Assembly: GCA_036278715.1 (NCBI GenBank)
Contig: DASUKN010000075.1
Location: forward strand, 1 to 64,000
Source: Udaeobacter sp025935755
GTDB lineage: Bacteria > Verrucomicrobiota > Verrucomicrobiia > Chthoniobacterales > UBA10450
Direction: 5' to 3'
DNA length: 64,000 nt
A model generated the notes under the pieces. The model saw only the letters and a list, made by a program, of their open reading frames with translations. It was not told the DNA's origin and did not search any database. Below, piece after piece: positions 42,408 through 50,794 of this stretch (positions are counted from its first letter, which is position 1; every line of letters starts with the position of its first letter). The translations under genes were made by a program, and so were the position numbers.

Positions 42408-43769
42408 CTATCGATGAGCCGGCATTTCGATTTGTTCGGTCGTGAGAGCCGGTTCGATTGGCCGGGATGGTTGCCGCAAATGCGGGCCCCAAACATAACG
42501 CATAAAAAGCACTTTCAGCGTCGCAGTAAGCGGCACGGCAAGAAGTGGACCGATAACTCCGCCAATGATCAAGCCCCAGACGAAAATCGACACAATCACG
42601 GTCATCGGATGTAGGCCGACGTAGTTTCCGACAATTCGTGGCGCATAGAAAAGACCTTCCAAATTCTGCACCACGATGAAAATCGCCGTTACGATGACGG
42701 GGTGAGTCCAATCACCCCATTGGAATGCAGCGATGAGAACAGCAGGCACCCAGCAAATAATAATCCCGATATACGGAATCATGGTGAGCACGACTACCAT
42801 TGCGCCGATGACAGGCGCGAAGTTCAAGCCGATCGCTGTCAACAAGATGCCGATGGCGATACCGTCAACCAAACAGACCAGAAGCTGACCACGGAAGTAC
42901 GCAACAACGTACGAGTTGATTTGTGATATCACTTCCGCCACCTCGTTCTTCAGCGGCGAGGCGCGCAACGGCAGATAGTCACTCCATCTTTCCTCAATGC
43001 GTGGCTTTTCTTTCAACAGAAAAAATAGATAAACCGGCACAAGAATCAGACTGAGCAGGAAGCCGGTAGCGCCGAGAAATCCGCCGATGCTTGTTTTTAA
43101 AATGTCCCACACTTTTGCCAGCAAAGTCGGAAGGGCGTCCTGCAGCTTTGGCATCTGTTTTTCCACGTAGGCCTGAATTCGCTGACGTTCGGCGCTGCTC
43201 AGTTTGGGCTGTGTCGGCGCGATTACCTCGACGGCGGGAGTAGTGGTTTGCGGCGAGGCGGAAGGACTCGCAGTCGTCTGTCGATGAGGAGAAGGGGACG
43301 GACCCGGGCCGATCAGGAGATTGGTAAGATTTTTCGACGCGGATTTGGTCTGCCCTGCGCCAAGAAAACCAAATGTCTGATCAAAGCGATAGATAAGATC
43401 GACAATGTAATTCCGGGCCCGGTCCGTGTAAGAAGGGATTTGCCTGGCGAAGTTCGCGCTCTGGACAGAAATCGTCGGGACGAGCCATCCTGCCAATCCG
43501 CCCAGGGCAAAAAACGCGATGGCGAAAAGCAGCGCTATGGCCTTGGTGCGCGTAAGCACCCCGCGAGACATTCTTGTCACGAGCGGGTCGAGCAGATACG
43601 CGAGAATTGCGGCAATGGCCACCGGGATCAGAATCGGCTGGAGAAAACTGATGAGGCTCGCGCCTGCCCAGATCGCGGCGGCAACGATGACGACGAGAAC
43701 AACGAGAAAACAGGCAGTCAACGCCGCCCACATCATCTTGCGTTGCCACAACGTGGGGTATTCCTTCAT
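42408..43769 (-). CDS. AI-2E family transporter (PerM-like)
   Basis: A 453-aa polytopic membrane protein. Several long hydrophobic segments are arranged as in the family: two near the N-terminus (residues ~14-60), one with LLFAIAFFALGGLAGWL, and a cluster of five in the C-terminal half with GAMVVVLTMIPYIGIIICWVPAVLIAAFQWG and GLIIGGVIGPLLAVPLTATLKVLF. An unusual Ser/Pro/Thr-rich insert (about residues 160-200) sits in the soluble loop. The transported compound is unknown; some members export AI-2 or antiport sodium. It lies between two TPR genes. Confidence 0.88.
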   Translation of the reverse strand: MKEYPTLWQRKMMWAALTACFLVVLVVIVAAAIWAGASLISFLQPILIPVAIAAILAYLLDPLVTRMSRGVLTRTKAIALLFAIAFFALGGLAGWLVPTISVQSANFARQIPSYTDRARNYIVDLIYRFDQTFGFLGAGQTKSASKNLTNLLIGPGPSPSPHRQTTASPSASPQTTTPAVEVIAPTQPKLSSAERQRIQAYVEKQMPKLQDALPTLLAKVWDILKTSIGGFLGATGFLLSLILVPVYLFFLLKEKPRIEERWSDYLPLRASPLKNEVAEVISQINSYVVAYFRGQLLVCLVDGIAIGILLTAIGLNFAPVIGAMVVVLTMIPYIGIIICWVPAVLIAAFQWGDWTHPVIVTAIFIVVQNLEGLFYAPRIVGNYVGLHPMTVIVSIFVWGLIIGGVIGPLLAVPLTATLKVLFMRYVWGPHLRQPSRPIEPALTTEQIEMPAHR

Positions 43770-43840
43770 TTCTCAACCGAACCGAAATGTCGGGGCGGGT
43801 GTTCAGTGCTCCTAATCGGTATCCGATGTGAATTCGCTCG

Positions 43841-45679
43841 TTAGGTGGGATTTGTTGGTTCCGGTAGATTCTTGCCGATCGCTTTTTTCGTCGTCTGGAT
43901 TTTGTCTGCCAGGCTTTTGTTTTTTGGATCCAGCGTCAGTGCTTTCTGCCACGCTTCCAATGCTTCGCGGGTCCGGTTCAATTTCAAATAAGTGTCGCCG
44001 ATGTGCTCGAAGACCACTGGATCTTCGCGCTCTGCGGTTTTCGCGGCGCGAAGCAGGTTGTCCAAAGCTCGATCAAACTGACCTTTCCGAAATTGCACCC
44101 AGCCCAGACTATCCAGGTAGGAAGTATTGTTCGGTTCAGCCTGTAATGCGCGTCTGATCATCGCTTCAGCTTCGTCCAAATTCATGTTGTGATCGGCCCA
44201 CATGTAACCCAGATAATTGCAAGCGTCGGCTGAGTTATCGGGATCCAGCGCGATTGACTTGCGCAGCAAATCGGTGGCCTTGTCGTACAAGCCCGCCTGT
44301 TCGGCAGCTGCTCCGTAATTGAAGTAAAACTTCGCGTTCACGAAGTCATCGTCTTCTTGCAGTTGCGCTTCGTGCAGCGCCTCCTCGAATGTGGCTACTG
44401 CTTGCTGGCTCTGTTTTGCTTCGCGCTGCGCGATCGCCAAATAGTAGACGATCTCCGGAGCGCCTGGAAACCGCCGCCTCGCGTCACCCAGCAAATTCAC
44501 TGCGTGTTCTGCGTTTCTTAAAGGTCCTAAAAGCAGCTCCGCGAGACGCACATAGGTGCCGGCGTGGTTTGGATTGATTAGAAGGCTTTGCTCGTAATTA
44601 ACGGCGACCTTGGCAAATTTCGCCTTCGCTTCCTCGATCCGGTTCGCGCGTTGAAGCGATCGCGCTTCTTCATCCAGGACCTGGGCCAGTAAATCGTACG
44701 GCTGATACTTTTCCGGGTGTTCCTTGATGATTTGCTCGAGCATCTCCACCGCTTTATCTCTTTGGTTTGTCAGGACGAAGCCGGTCGCCAGTTTCTCTCG
44801 TGCATTTGCGTCGTCCGGCTGGAGTTCGAGAACACGCAAGTAAAGCGGGATCGCTTCCTTCAATTGCTGCGATGCTGCGTAATAATCCGCTACGTCCTTC
44901 AGAATGCTCGGATCATCGTCGGCGTGTTCAGCAGCGCGTTTGAAAACCTCGTTGATCTTTTTCAGTTCGTCGGGCTTCGGTTGTGAATCGGACTTAAAAA
45001 GAATCGCCACGTAAAGTTTTCCAAGGTGCGTCCAAAAGTTGGGATCACTGCTATTCACTTTGAGGGCGCGATCCAGAGCCTCGACTGCGTTTCTCTCCTG
45101 TCCCGCCGCGAGTTCGATTTCAACCAGACGCTGATACCCTTCCACGTCTGCCGGATTCAGAGCGATAGCGCGATTCGCGTAGTCGATCGCCTGGTCCGTT
45201 CTCTTCAAATATCTCGTGTAGATGAAAGCAAGTTGTTGATACGGCTCGGCCTTTTTTGGGTTTGCCTTGATCGCATCCTTCAGAACATCGATGGCCTGCG
45301 GAAAATCATCCTGCTGTATCAGCAAACCCGCCACGCGAGCGGCCAGCTCCGACTGGCCTGGATCGACGTTGAGTACTTTGCGATACGCATCGAGCGCACG
45401 CTCCATCTCGCCATTTTCCTCAAACCCGATTCCTTCAACGAAATGCGCTAGCGCGTCCGCTTTATGAGCGGCTTGCGGCCGCAACGCGAGATCCGCCGCC
45501 GGTTTCGCTACGACGGAATCATCGTGGCGCGCCGGTTTCCCCGGCCGAGCGTGAGGAACTTTTGCCGGTGAACCTCTGGGCGCTTGTGCCTGCGCCATTG
45601 TTCCGGCGACCAGAATGCCCAGTGCCAAAACGAGAGTTCGGCAAAGGCGCCAAACGCAGCACTTTTTCTGCTCGCTCAC
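43841..45679 (-). CDS. Exported TPR repeat protein
   Basis: A 612-aa protein with an N-terminal signal peptide (CRTLVLALGILVAGTMAQAQA), then a Pro/Ala/Lys-rich stretch and many tetratricopeptide repeats. A clear example is FVEGIGFEENGEMERALDAYRKVLNVDPGQSELAARVAGLL; others reach to VFEHIGDTYLKLNRTREALEAWQKALTLDPKN. It probably acts in the periplasm as an assembly scaffold. It is the upstream member of the series TPR / AI-2E-type transporter / TPR on the minus strand, with 71 bp to the transporter gene. Confidence 0.83.
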   Translation of the reverse strand: MSEQKKCCVWRLCRTLVLALGILVAGTMAQAQAPRGSPAKVPHARPGKPARHDDSVVAKPAADLALRPQAAHKADALAHFVEGIGFEENGEMERALDAYRKVLNVDPGQSELAARVAGLLIQQDDFPQAIDVLKDAIKANPKKAEPYQQLAFIYTRYLKRTDQAIDYANRAIALNPADVEGYQRLVEIELAAGQERNAVEALDRALKVNSSDPNFWTHLGKLYVAILFKSDSQPKPDELKKINEVFKRAAEHADDDPSILKDVADYYAASQQLKEAIPLYLRVLELQPDDANAREKLATGFVLTNQRDKAVEMLEQIIKEHPEKYQPYDLLAQVLDEEARSLQRANRIEEAKAKFAKVAVNYEQSLLINPNHAGTYVRLAELLLGPLRNAEHAVNLLGDARRRFPGAPEIVYYLAIAQREAKQSQQAVATFEEALHEAQLQEDDDFVNAKFYFNYGAAAEQAGLYDKATDLLRKSIALDPDNSADACNYLGYMWADHNMNLDEAEAMIRRALQAEPNNTSYLDSLGWVQFRKGQFDRALDNLLRAAKTAEREDPVVFEHIGDTYLKLNRTREALEAWQKALTLDPKNKSLADKIQTTKKAIGKNLPEPTNPT

Positions 45680-45752
45680 CCTTTAATCTTATCTTTCCGG
45701 CGCGGATTCGGCAAACCACCGCATTAGCTGCGCCAGCGAGGCAAAATGCCGC

Positions 45753-45857
45753 CTACAACTTGTACCGCAATCGCTTCTTGTGCCGGTGCGCCTTCATGCG
45801 CTTGCGGCGTTTGTGCTTGGCGATTTTTGCTTTCCTTCTTTTTTTAAGCGAGCCCAT
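45753..45857 (-). CDS. AURKAIP1/COX24-like tiny basic protein
   Basis: A 34-codon gene, below the length cut of most gene finders. The product starts MGSLKKRRKAKIAKHK and continues RRKRMKAHRHKKRL, i.e. more than half Lys/Arg/His. This is the pattern of the small AURKAIP1/COX24-domain ribosome-associated proteins (bS22/mS38 type), which begin MGSxxKKRRKxxxKHKxRK. It lies between the M3 peptidase and the exported TPR gene on the minus strand, with 73-76 bp on each side. No clear Shine-Dalgarno is seen. Confidence 0.75.
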   Translation of the reverse strand: MGSLKKRRKAKIAKHKRRKRMKAHRHKKRLRYKL

Positions 45858-45933
45858 TCAGATTTTTTGAGTAACTGCGATCCGGATTGAATCATCTAAT
45901 TCACCGCCGCGCAAGTGTGAGTGACAGATTCAG

Positions 45934-48093
45934 CTATCTGTTTTCCTTTGTTGGCCCAGGGGCGGCTTTCTTTTTATCCTGTGCCCCAATGCCGATCTTC
46001 TTGAGGAACGGCTCGATGGATTGTTTCCGCCCCAAAAATTTTTCGATCGATTCGTTGACGTCGCGCGAATCGCCGGGCTCATAGATTTCGCGGCGCAATT
46101 TCATTCCGGCTTGTTTATCAAGGTAGCCGTCCTTCGCCTTTTCAAAAACAGTCGCCATATCAGCGGCGATCGCGTCTGCCCAAGCGTAACCATAGTAACC
46201 GGCATCGTAGCCGTTCAAATGACCGAAGTAAGAGACGAACGTGGTGCTCGGATCAATCGGTAAAAAGACTTTTTCCAAAATGGGGTTCGATATCGCCACG
46301 GAATCGTATGGCATTTCTTCGGGATGCGGATCGTGCAAGGCAAGATCGAGCGACGCGAACGCGAACTGGCGGCGATAAAGCACGCCGGCATTTGCCAGCT
46401 TCGCGTCGTTAAGCTTCTTGACGATATCGGCAGGGATCTTTTTGGAGGGATCCCGGTAATCGGCGGCAAAAGTATCGAGAACTTTCTTATCCCAAACCCA
46501 GTTTTGCAGCATTTGCGACGGCGCTTCCACAAAATCGCCCGGGACATGCGTTCCGGCGAAGCGGCCATACCTGGCGCGCGTAACGATGGAATGCAGAGCA
46601 TGTCCGAACTCGTGGAAAAGCGTCTCCACATCCTGGTGCGTCATTAGCGACGGAGTATCGCCAGTCGCTGGTGGAAAATTGCAAAGCAGGGCAACGGTGG
46701 GTCGCTGATATTTTCCGTTCGGCAAAAGCTTGCCGCTGATGATGTCGAATTGCGCGAAGTGATTGAATTTCCCGTCGCGAGGGAACATGTCGAGATAAAA
46801 CATCCCGAGCGGTTCGCCGCTGGCTGAATCACTGACAACATACAACTGGAGATCATCGATCCATTTGTAAGGCGCAACGATCTTTTCGAATTTCAGGCCG
46901 AAGATGCTCTGATAAATATTGAACATCCCGTCGAGAACTTTTTGGAACGGGAAATACGCGCGCAAAGCTTCCTTATCGACCGCGTATTTCTGCTTGTTGA
47001 GCTGGTTGCTGTAGTACCGCCAATCCCACACCATTATCCTGGCATTCGGATCCTTCGTATCGGCAGCTTTCAATTTTTGCAGTTCCGCGATTTCACTGTC
47101 GAACTTTGGTTGAATGCCAGTGACCAGATCGTTGATGTACTTCTCCGCATTCATGCCGGTCCTGGCCATTTTGACTTCTGTTTGGTAATCGTCCCATGAC
47201 TTGTAACCGAGGCGCAGCGCGATCTCGTTTCTGAGCGCGAGCATTTGGTTTAGAAGGGCAACGTTCTTGTCTTTCGCCAGCGTTTCGCGGACGATGTATA
47301 GCTGTTTCCGCGTGGCCTCGTTTTTGGCGTTCTCCTGCACGGTGTTGAATTGCCACGTCACATTCGCCATGACGGTGTACACATCATCGCCGGTTTTGAT
47401 CCCTGGCGATGCAAAGAAGCTTTCCGGAAGCCCTTCGAGATCGGCTTTGCTGAACATGACCGGAGCGTTGGCGTTGACGATGTTGCTGTCGAAATCCGTT
47501 CCAAGCTTCGAAAGCTCTTTGCGTAATCCCTCGACTTCCTTGCGCTGGTCGGGAGGTAATTCCAAGCCGGCACGGCGATAATCGCGCAGCGTTTCCTTCA
47601 GCAGCTTTTCGTCTTCGCCGCTGAGTTTGGGATGTGTATCAGCGAAAGCTTTGATCGCTTTGTAAACGTCTTCGCGATAGTCGATACCGACCGCCCAATC
47701 TTGAAACGCTTTCACGGCATTCTCGGCAGCAGTACGCATCGCCGGGTTCGTGTTTGTTTCCTTGATGATGGTGGCTCTGTTCGCGGCGAGACCTGCCTCG
47801 TAAGTGACGTCGTCGAGCGCGACTACCGTGCTTTTAAAAGTCGCCTTGGTCGGATCTTGAGCGCCGATCTGGTCTAACGCAGCATTGGCTTTGGCGATCG
47901 CGTTTTTTGTCGCCGTCTCAACCGCTTCCGGCGTTTTTTCCCAATTTGGAATCGTTAATACGGCATTGGCCTTTGCCGCGGCGGCGCGAAAATCATCGAC
48001 TGTTTTCATTTCTGCTGCGGAAACGACCAAGCTCGAAGCTAGTACGACGAGTGGGACCTGAATGAATGCGGCTTTAATGGGATTGTTCGACAT
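45934..48093 (-). CDS. M3-family zinc metallopeptidase (oligopeptidase A / Dcp type)
   Basis: A 719-aa peptidase with the zinc motif H494-E495-F-G-H498 (ETLFHEFGHALHSIVTRARYGRFAGTHVPGDFVEAPSQMLQNW); the third ligand is the Glu in FVEAPSQ. An N-terminal signal sequence (VPLVVLASSLVVSAAE) indicates periplasmic location. Upstream is a helical region typical of M3 enzymes, which cleave short peptides in a deep channel. The C-terminal GYDAGYYGYAWADAIAADM is also conserved. The Lys/Pro-rich C-terminal tail (KKKAAPGPTKENR) lies beyond the fold. Confidence 0.93.
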   Translation of the reverse strand: MSNNPIKAAFIQVPLVVLASSLVVSAAEMKTVDDFRAAAAKANAVLTIPNWEKTPEAVETATKNAIAKANAALDQIGAQDPTKATFKSTVVALDDVTYEAGLAANRATIIKETNTNPAMRTAAENAVKAFQDWAVGIDYREDVYKAIKAFADTHPKLSGEDEKLLKETLRDYRRAGLELPPDQRKEVEGLRKELSKLGTDFDSNIVNANAPVMFSKADLEGLPESFFASPGIKTGDDVYTVMANVTWQFNTVQENAKNEATRKQLYIVRETLAKDKNVALLNQMLALRNEIALRLGYKSWDDYQTEVKMARTGMNAEKYINDLVTGIQPKFDSEIAELQKLKAADTKDPNARIMVWDWRYYSNQLNKQKYAVDKEALRAYFPFQKVLDGMFNIYQSIFGLKFEKIVAPYKWIDDLQLYVVSDSASGEPLGMFYLDMFPRDGKFNHFAQFDIISGKLLPNGKYQRPTVALLCNFPPATGDTPSLMTHQDVETLFHEFGHALHSIVTRARYGRFAGTHVPGDFVEAPSQMLQNWVWDKKVLDTFAADYRDPSKKIPADIVKKLNDAKLANAGVLYRRQFAFASLDLALHDPHPEEMPYDSVAISNPILEKVFLPIDPSTTFVSYFGHLNGYDAGYYGYAWADAIAADMATVFEKAKDGYLDKQAGMKLRREIYEPGDSRDVNESIEKFLGRKQSIEPFLKKIGIGAQDKKKAAPGPTKENR

Positions 48094-48228
48094 AAGAGTG
48101 GAAGCGCAAAACAGGCCAAAGATTTACACATAATTTCATTAATCGCAGACGGAATTTTGGTGAATGTCTGTTTCATCTGTGATGATCTGTGGCGAGAAGC
48201 GTCTCTCTCTGAGAGCAGTCCTTTAGAC

Positions 48229-48801
48229 ATGGTCCACAAATTTTTCGTTGCCTTTATTCCGATTTTTGTCGCGATCGACGCCATCGGCCTGGTGGCGATG
48301 TTTTTGGGTTTAGCCGGGGACACTCCGCGCGAGCAACGGCAGCGAGAAGGTTTCATTGCCATCTTCACAGCGCTTTGCATTTCCGTTGGATTCATATTCC
48401 TCGGAAAAATCATCTTTAGCGCACTGGGAATCACCGTGGCCGATTTTCAGGTGGCAGGCGGTTTGATTTTGCTCGGCATTGCTGGACGCGAACTGCTGAA
48501 TGTGGCGCCCTCCAGTCGCGAAGCCACGGACGATTTCGGCGTGGTTCCGCTTGGGATGCCTTTGATCGCCGGTCCGGCGCTCCTGACAGCGCTATTGATT
48601 CTGGTAGATACAGTCGGCCTGGTATTTACGATCGCGGCGCTTCTGGTCAATCTCGCGCTGGTCGTAGTTGCATTCTGGAATGCAGACTTCGTCGCGCACT
48701 TGATGGGCAGACAAGGCTTACGCGGCGTATCGAAAATAGTGGCGCTTCTGCTGGCGGCTATTGCGGTCAGCCTGATTCGCCGCGGGTGGCACGGCGTATA
48801 A
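48229..48801 (+). CDS. MarC family integral membrane protein
   Basis: A 190-aa membrane protein with about six hydrophobic helices. The family pattern is clear: FVAFIPIFVAIDAIGLVAMFLGLAGDTPREQRQREG, then VADFQVAGGLILLGIAGRELL, and VPLGMPLIAGPALLTALLIL. The biochemical function of the MarC family is unresolved. The ATG at 48229 fits the start; an upstream in-frame ATG (48157) would add a stretch with no membrane signal. It is divergent from the M3 peptidase gene. Confidence 0.9.
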   Translation: MVHKFFVAFIPIFVAIDAIGLVAMFLGLAGDTPREQRQREGFIAIFTALCISVGFIFLGKIIFSALGITVADFQVAGGLILLGIAGRELLNVAPSSREATDDFGVVPLGMPLIAGPALLTALLILVDTVGLVFTIAALLVNLALVVVAFWNADFVAHLMGRQGLRGVSKIVALLLAAIAVSLIRRGWHGV

Positions 48802-48871
48802 TGCCGGTGCTCGTACCCTAACGCACTACCGTCGCGACCTGGCGATTCGCTCCGCCTGAACCGTGGGAGTG

Positions 48872-49282
48872 TTAAAACCCTGAATCGAAACGCCCGCCGC
48901 TGGCAATGTGGCGCCGAGCGTAGGGCCAAAAGTCCTTGAGTTCGGCACTTTTATCACCGTGCTGAAATCGCCAGTTCAACTCGACTTCGATAGCCTTGAT
49001 TTCATCCTGCTGCGGCAGAGCCATTCCGCTGTAGATGTACGCAGGGACCTCATTGCGCGTTCTTGTGAACGGGACTGTTGCATAGAGATCGAGGCGGCGC
49101 TGCTGCAGTTGAGCCGTGCTCCAATCTTTGTATGCGGAGCTACGATGGCCCCATGCGTCCGTCGTGTAGGCATACCGGGAGTACGGATAACCGCCGGTGA
49201 CTGCCGGACCAGGGGGAGGCGCGGGTTGGTTTGCGCAGCCAATCAGTCCAATGGCACATGCTGCTAAAAACACAGTTTTCAT
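48872..49282 (-). CDS. Small lipoprotein, function unknown
   Basis: A 136-aa protein from the ATG at 49282, beginning MKTVFLAACAIGLIGCANQ, with a lipobox (LIGC). Lipidation is predicted at that Cys. The mature part has a Pro-rich start (PAPPPGPAVTGGYPYSRYAYTTD) and a soluble domain (STAQLQQRRLDLYATVPFTRTRNEVPAYIYSGMALPQQDEIKAIEVELNWRF). No family is recognised. An upstream GTG- or ATG-initiated extension (to 49336) lacks a sensible signal. It is convergent with marC. Confidence 0.72.
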   Translation of the reverse strand: MKTVFLAACAIGLIGCANQPAPPPGPAVTGGYPYSRYAYTTDAWGHRSSAYKDWSTAQLQQRRLDLYATVPFTRTRNEVPAYIYSGMALPQQDEIKAIEVELNWRFQHGDKSAELKDFWPYARRHIASGGRFDSGF

Positions 49283-49448
49283 CTCATTTGTTTCCTTGAT
49301 TTCGTTCAGGCACCCGGTGCGACTATTTAACCACACAATCTAAACGTAGTCGCGGCGTTATTTGCTGTGTCGGACCGTTACGCTATAGTCCTACTCGTAA
49401 CCAAACAAACGCCGGAGGCCGATTCACAGTGCAAACTGGCGGGCTTCA

Positions 49449-49477
49449 TTGACACCCTAAGCGCCTCTCGGTAAAAT
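49449..49477 (+). promoter_or_regulatory. Strong promoter of hpnH, giving a near-leaderless mRNA
   Basis: TTGACA (49449-49454), a 17-bp spacer and TAAAAT (49472-49477) form a near-consensus sigma70 promoter. The hpnH ATG starts at 49488, only ten bases after the -10 box. A transcript starting at the usual distance would have about 0-5 untranslated bases. No Shine-Dalgarno is present. Confidence 0.6.
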
Positions 49478-49487
49478 CCTCGCCTTT

Positions 49488-50789
49488 ATGAGATTTCCTC
49501 TACCGCTTACGGCGAAAATTGCTGCTTATGTGATCGGGCATAAGCTGCGGGGCACCAAGAAGTTCGCCACGGTCCTACAGCTCGAGCCGTTACATACGTG
49601 CAATCTTACCTGCACAGGGTGCGGGCGGATTCGCGAATACTCGACGTCGCTTAAGGACATGATGAGCTTGGAAGATTGCCTGTCCGCGGCAGAAGAATGC
49701 AACGCGCCTATGGTCTCAATCTGCGGCGGGGAACCGTTGATCTATCCGTACATCGAAGCGCTTGTAGAAGGATCGATCGCGCAGGGACGGATCGTTTACA
49801 TCTGCACCAACGCCATGTTCATGCGGAAAAAAATGCGCGAATGGTTGGCCAAGGAATTGAGCAACGCGCAAAATGGCAGCGGCAAAAAACTCGAAGAGAA
49901 AATCGATGTTCTCCTCAAGGCGGGATTGGTTTCTGAAAAAGACGCCGCTGAAATCCGCAAGGGCCCGAAAGACCCTGCTAAGCCAACGATTGGCCCAAGC
50001 AGATGGATGTACTGGAACGTGCACCTTGATGGCTTGGAGCGGACGCACGATTTGATCGTCGAACGCGAGGGTGTTTTCAAAGAATGTATCCTCGCGATCA
50101 AAATGGCGAAACTGCTCGGTTACCAGGTCGCGACCAACACCACGATCTACAAAGAAACCGATATGGAGGAAATCGAACGCATGTTCGATTACCTGTCAGA
50201 TTTGGGTGTTGACGGACACACGATCACGCCCGGATACGACTACGACGCAGCCAAACGGGACATGATCAAACGGCTCAGTCTGCGACCCGAAGATTTCTTT
50301 CTCACCCGGCCAATGACCGTTCAGAAATTCCGCAAAATCGAGGAATGGATGAATAAATACACGTTTTTCGGAACACCGGTCTATTTTGAATTCCTCGCCG
50401 GCAAACGTGACCTGACGTGTTCTGCATGGGCAATTCCGACGCGAAACATCCGTGGCTGGAAAGGTCCGTGCTATTTGATGACCGACGGCCATTTCTCCAG
50501 CTACGCGGAATTGCTCGAACGGACGGAGTGGGATCGCTATGGAGTGGTAGATGGGGTTGCACGCGATAGCCGGTGCGAAAACTGCATGGTCCATTGCGGT
50601 TACGAGCCGACTGCAACGCTAGGCAGGCAAGCTCAGCGCGGCGACACATGGAAAACCATCAAGTTTAATTTCGGTGCCAAGCCGAAGGCAACCGGACGCG
50701 GCAGTGAAGTGCTCGCCTACAACGGCGTTAGCTCGGGAAACGGCCATCTTACCGGCAAACGCGCCGAGCCAGCCGTAAAAGCTTCCTGA
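49488..50789 (+). CDS. hpnH: Adenosyl-hopene transferase HpnH (radical SAM)
   Basis: Adds the adenosyl group to diploptene, the first step of extended hopanoid side-chain synthesis. The radical SAM cluster motif CxxxCxxC lies at residues 38-45 (CNLTCTGC), followed by SICGGEPLIYPYIEALV. Later come NVHLDGLERTHD, GYQVATNTTIYKETD, DGHTITPGYDYDAAKRD and a Cys-rich C-terminal segment, RCENCMVHCGYEPTA. At 433 aa it is longer than typical HpnH. The extra length includes a helical insert between residues ~110 and ~165 (KELSNAQNGSGKKLEEKID...). The squalene-hopene cyclase gene follows after 5 bp. Confidence 0.94.
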   Translation: MRFPLPLTAKIAAYVIGHKLRGTKKFATVLQLEPLHTCNLTCTGCGRIREYSTSLKDMMSLEDCLSAAEECNAPMVSICGGEPLIYPYIEALVEGSIAQGRIVYICTNAMFMRKKMREWLAKELSNAQNGSGKKLEEKIDVLLKAGLVSEKDAAEIRKGPKDPAKPTIGPSRWMYWNVHLDGLERTHDLIVEREGVFKECILAIKMAKLLGYQVATNTTIYKETDMEEIERMFDYLSDLGVDGHTITPGYDYDAAKRDMIKRLSLRPEDFFLTRPMTVQKFRKIEEWMNKYTFFGTPVYFEFLAGKRDLTCSAWAIPTRNIRGWKGPCYLMTDGHFSSYAELLERTEWDRYGVVDGVARDSRCENCMVHCGYEPTATLGRQAQRGDTWKTIKFNFGAKPKATGRGSEVLAYNGVSSGNGHLTGKRAEPAVKAS

Positions 50790-50794
50790 TCGCG

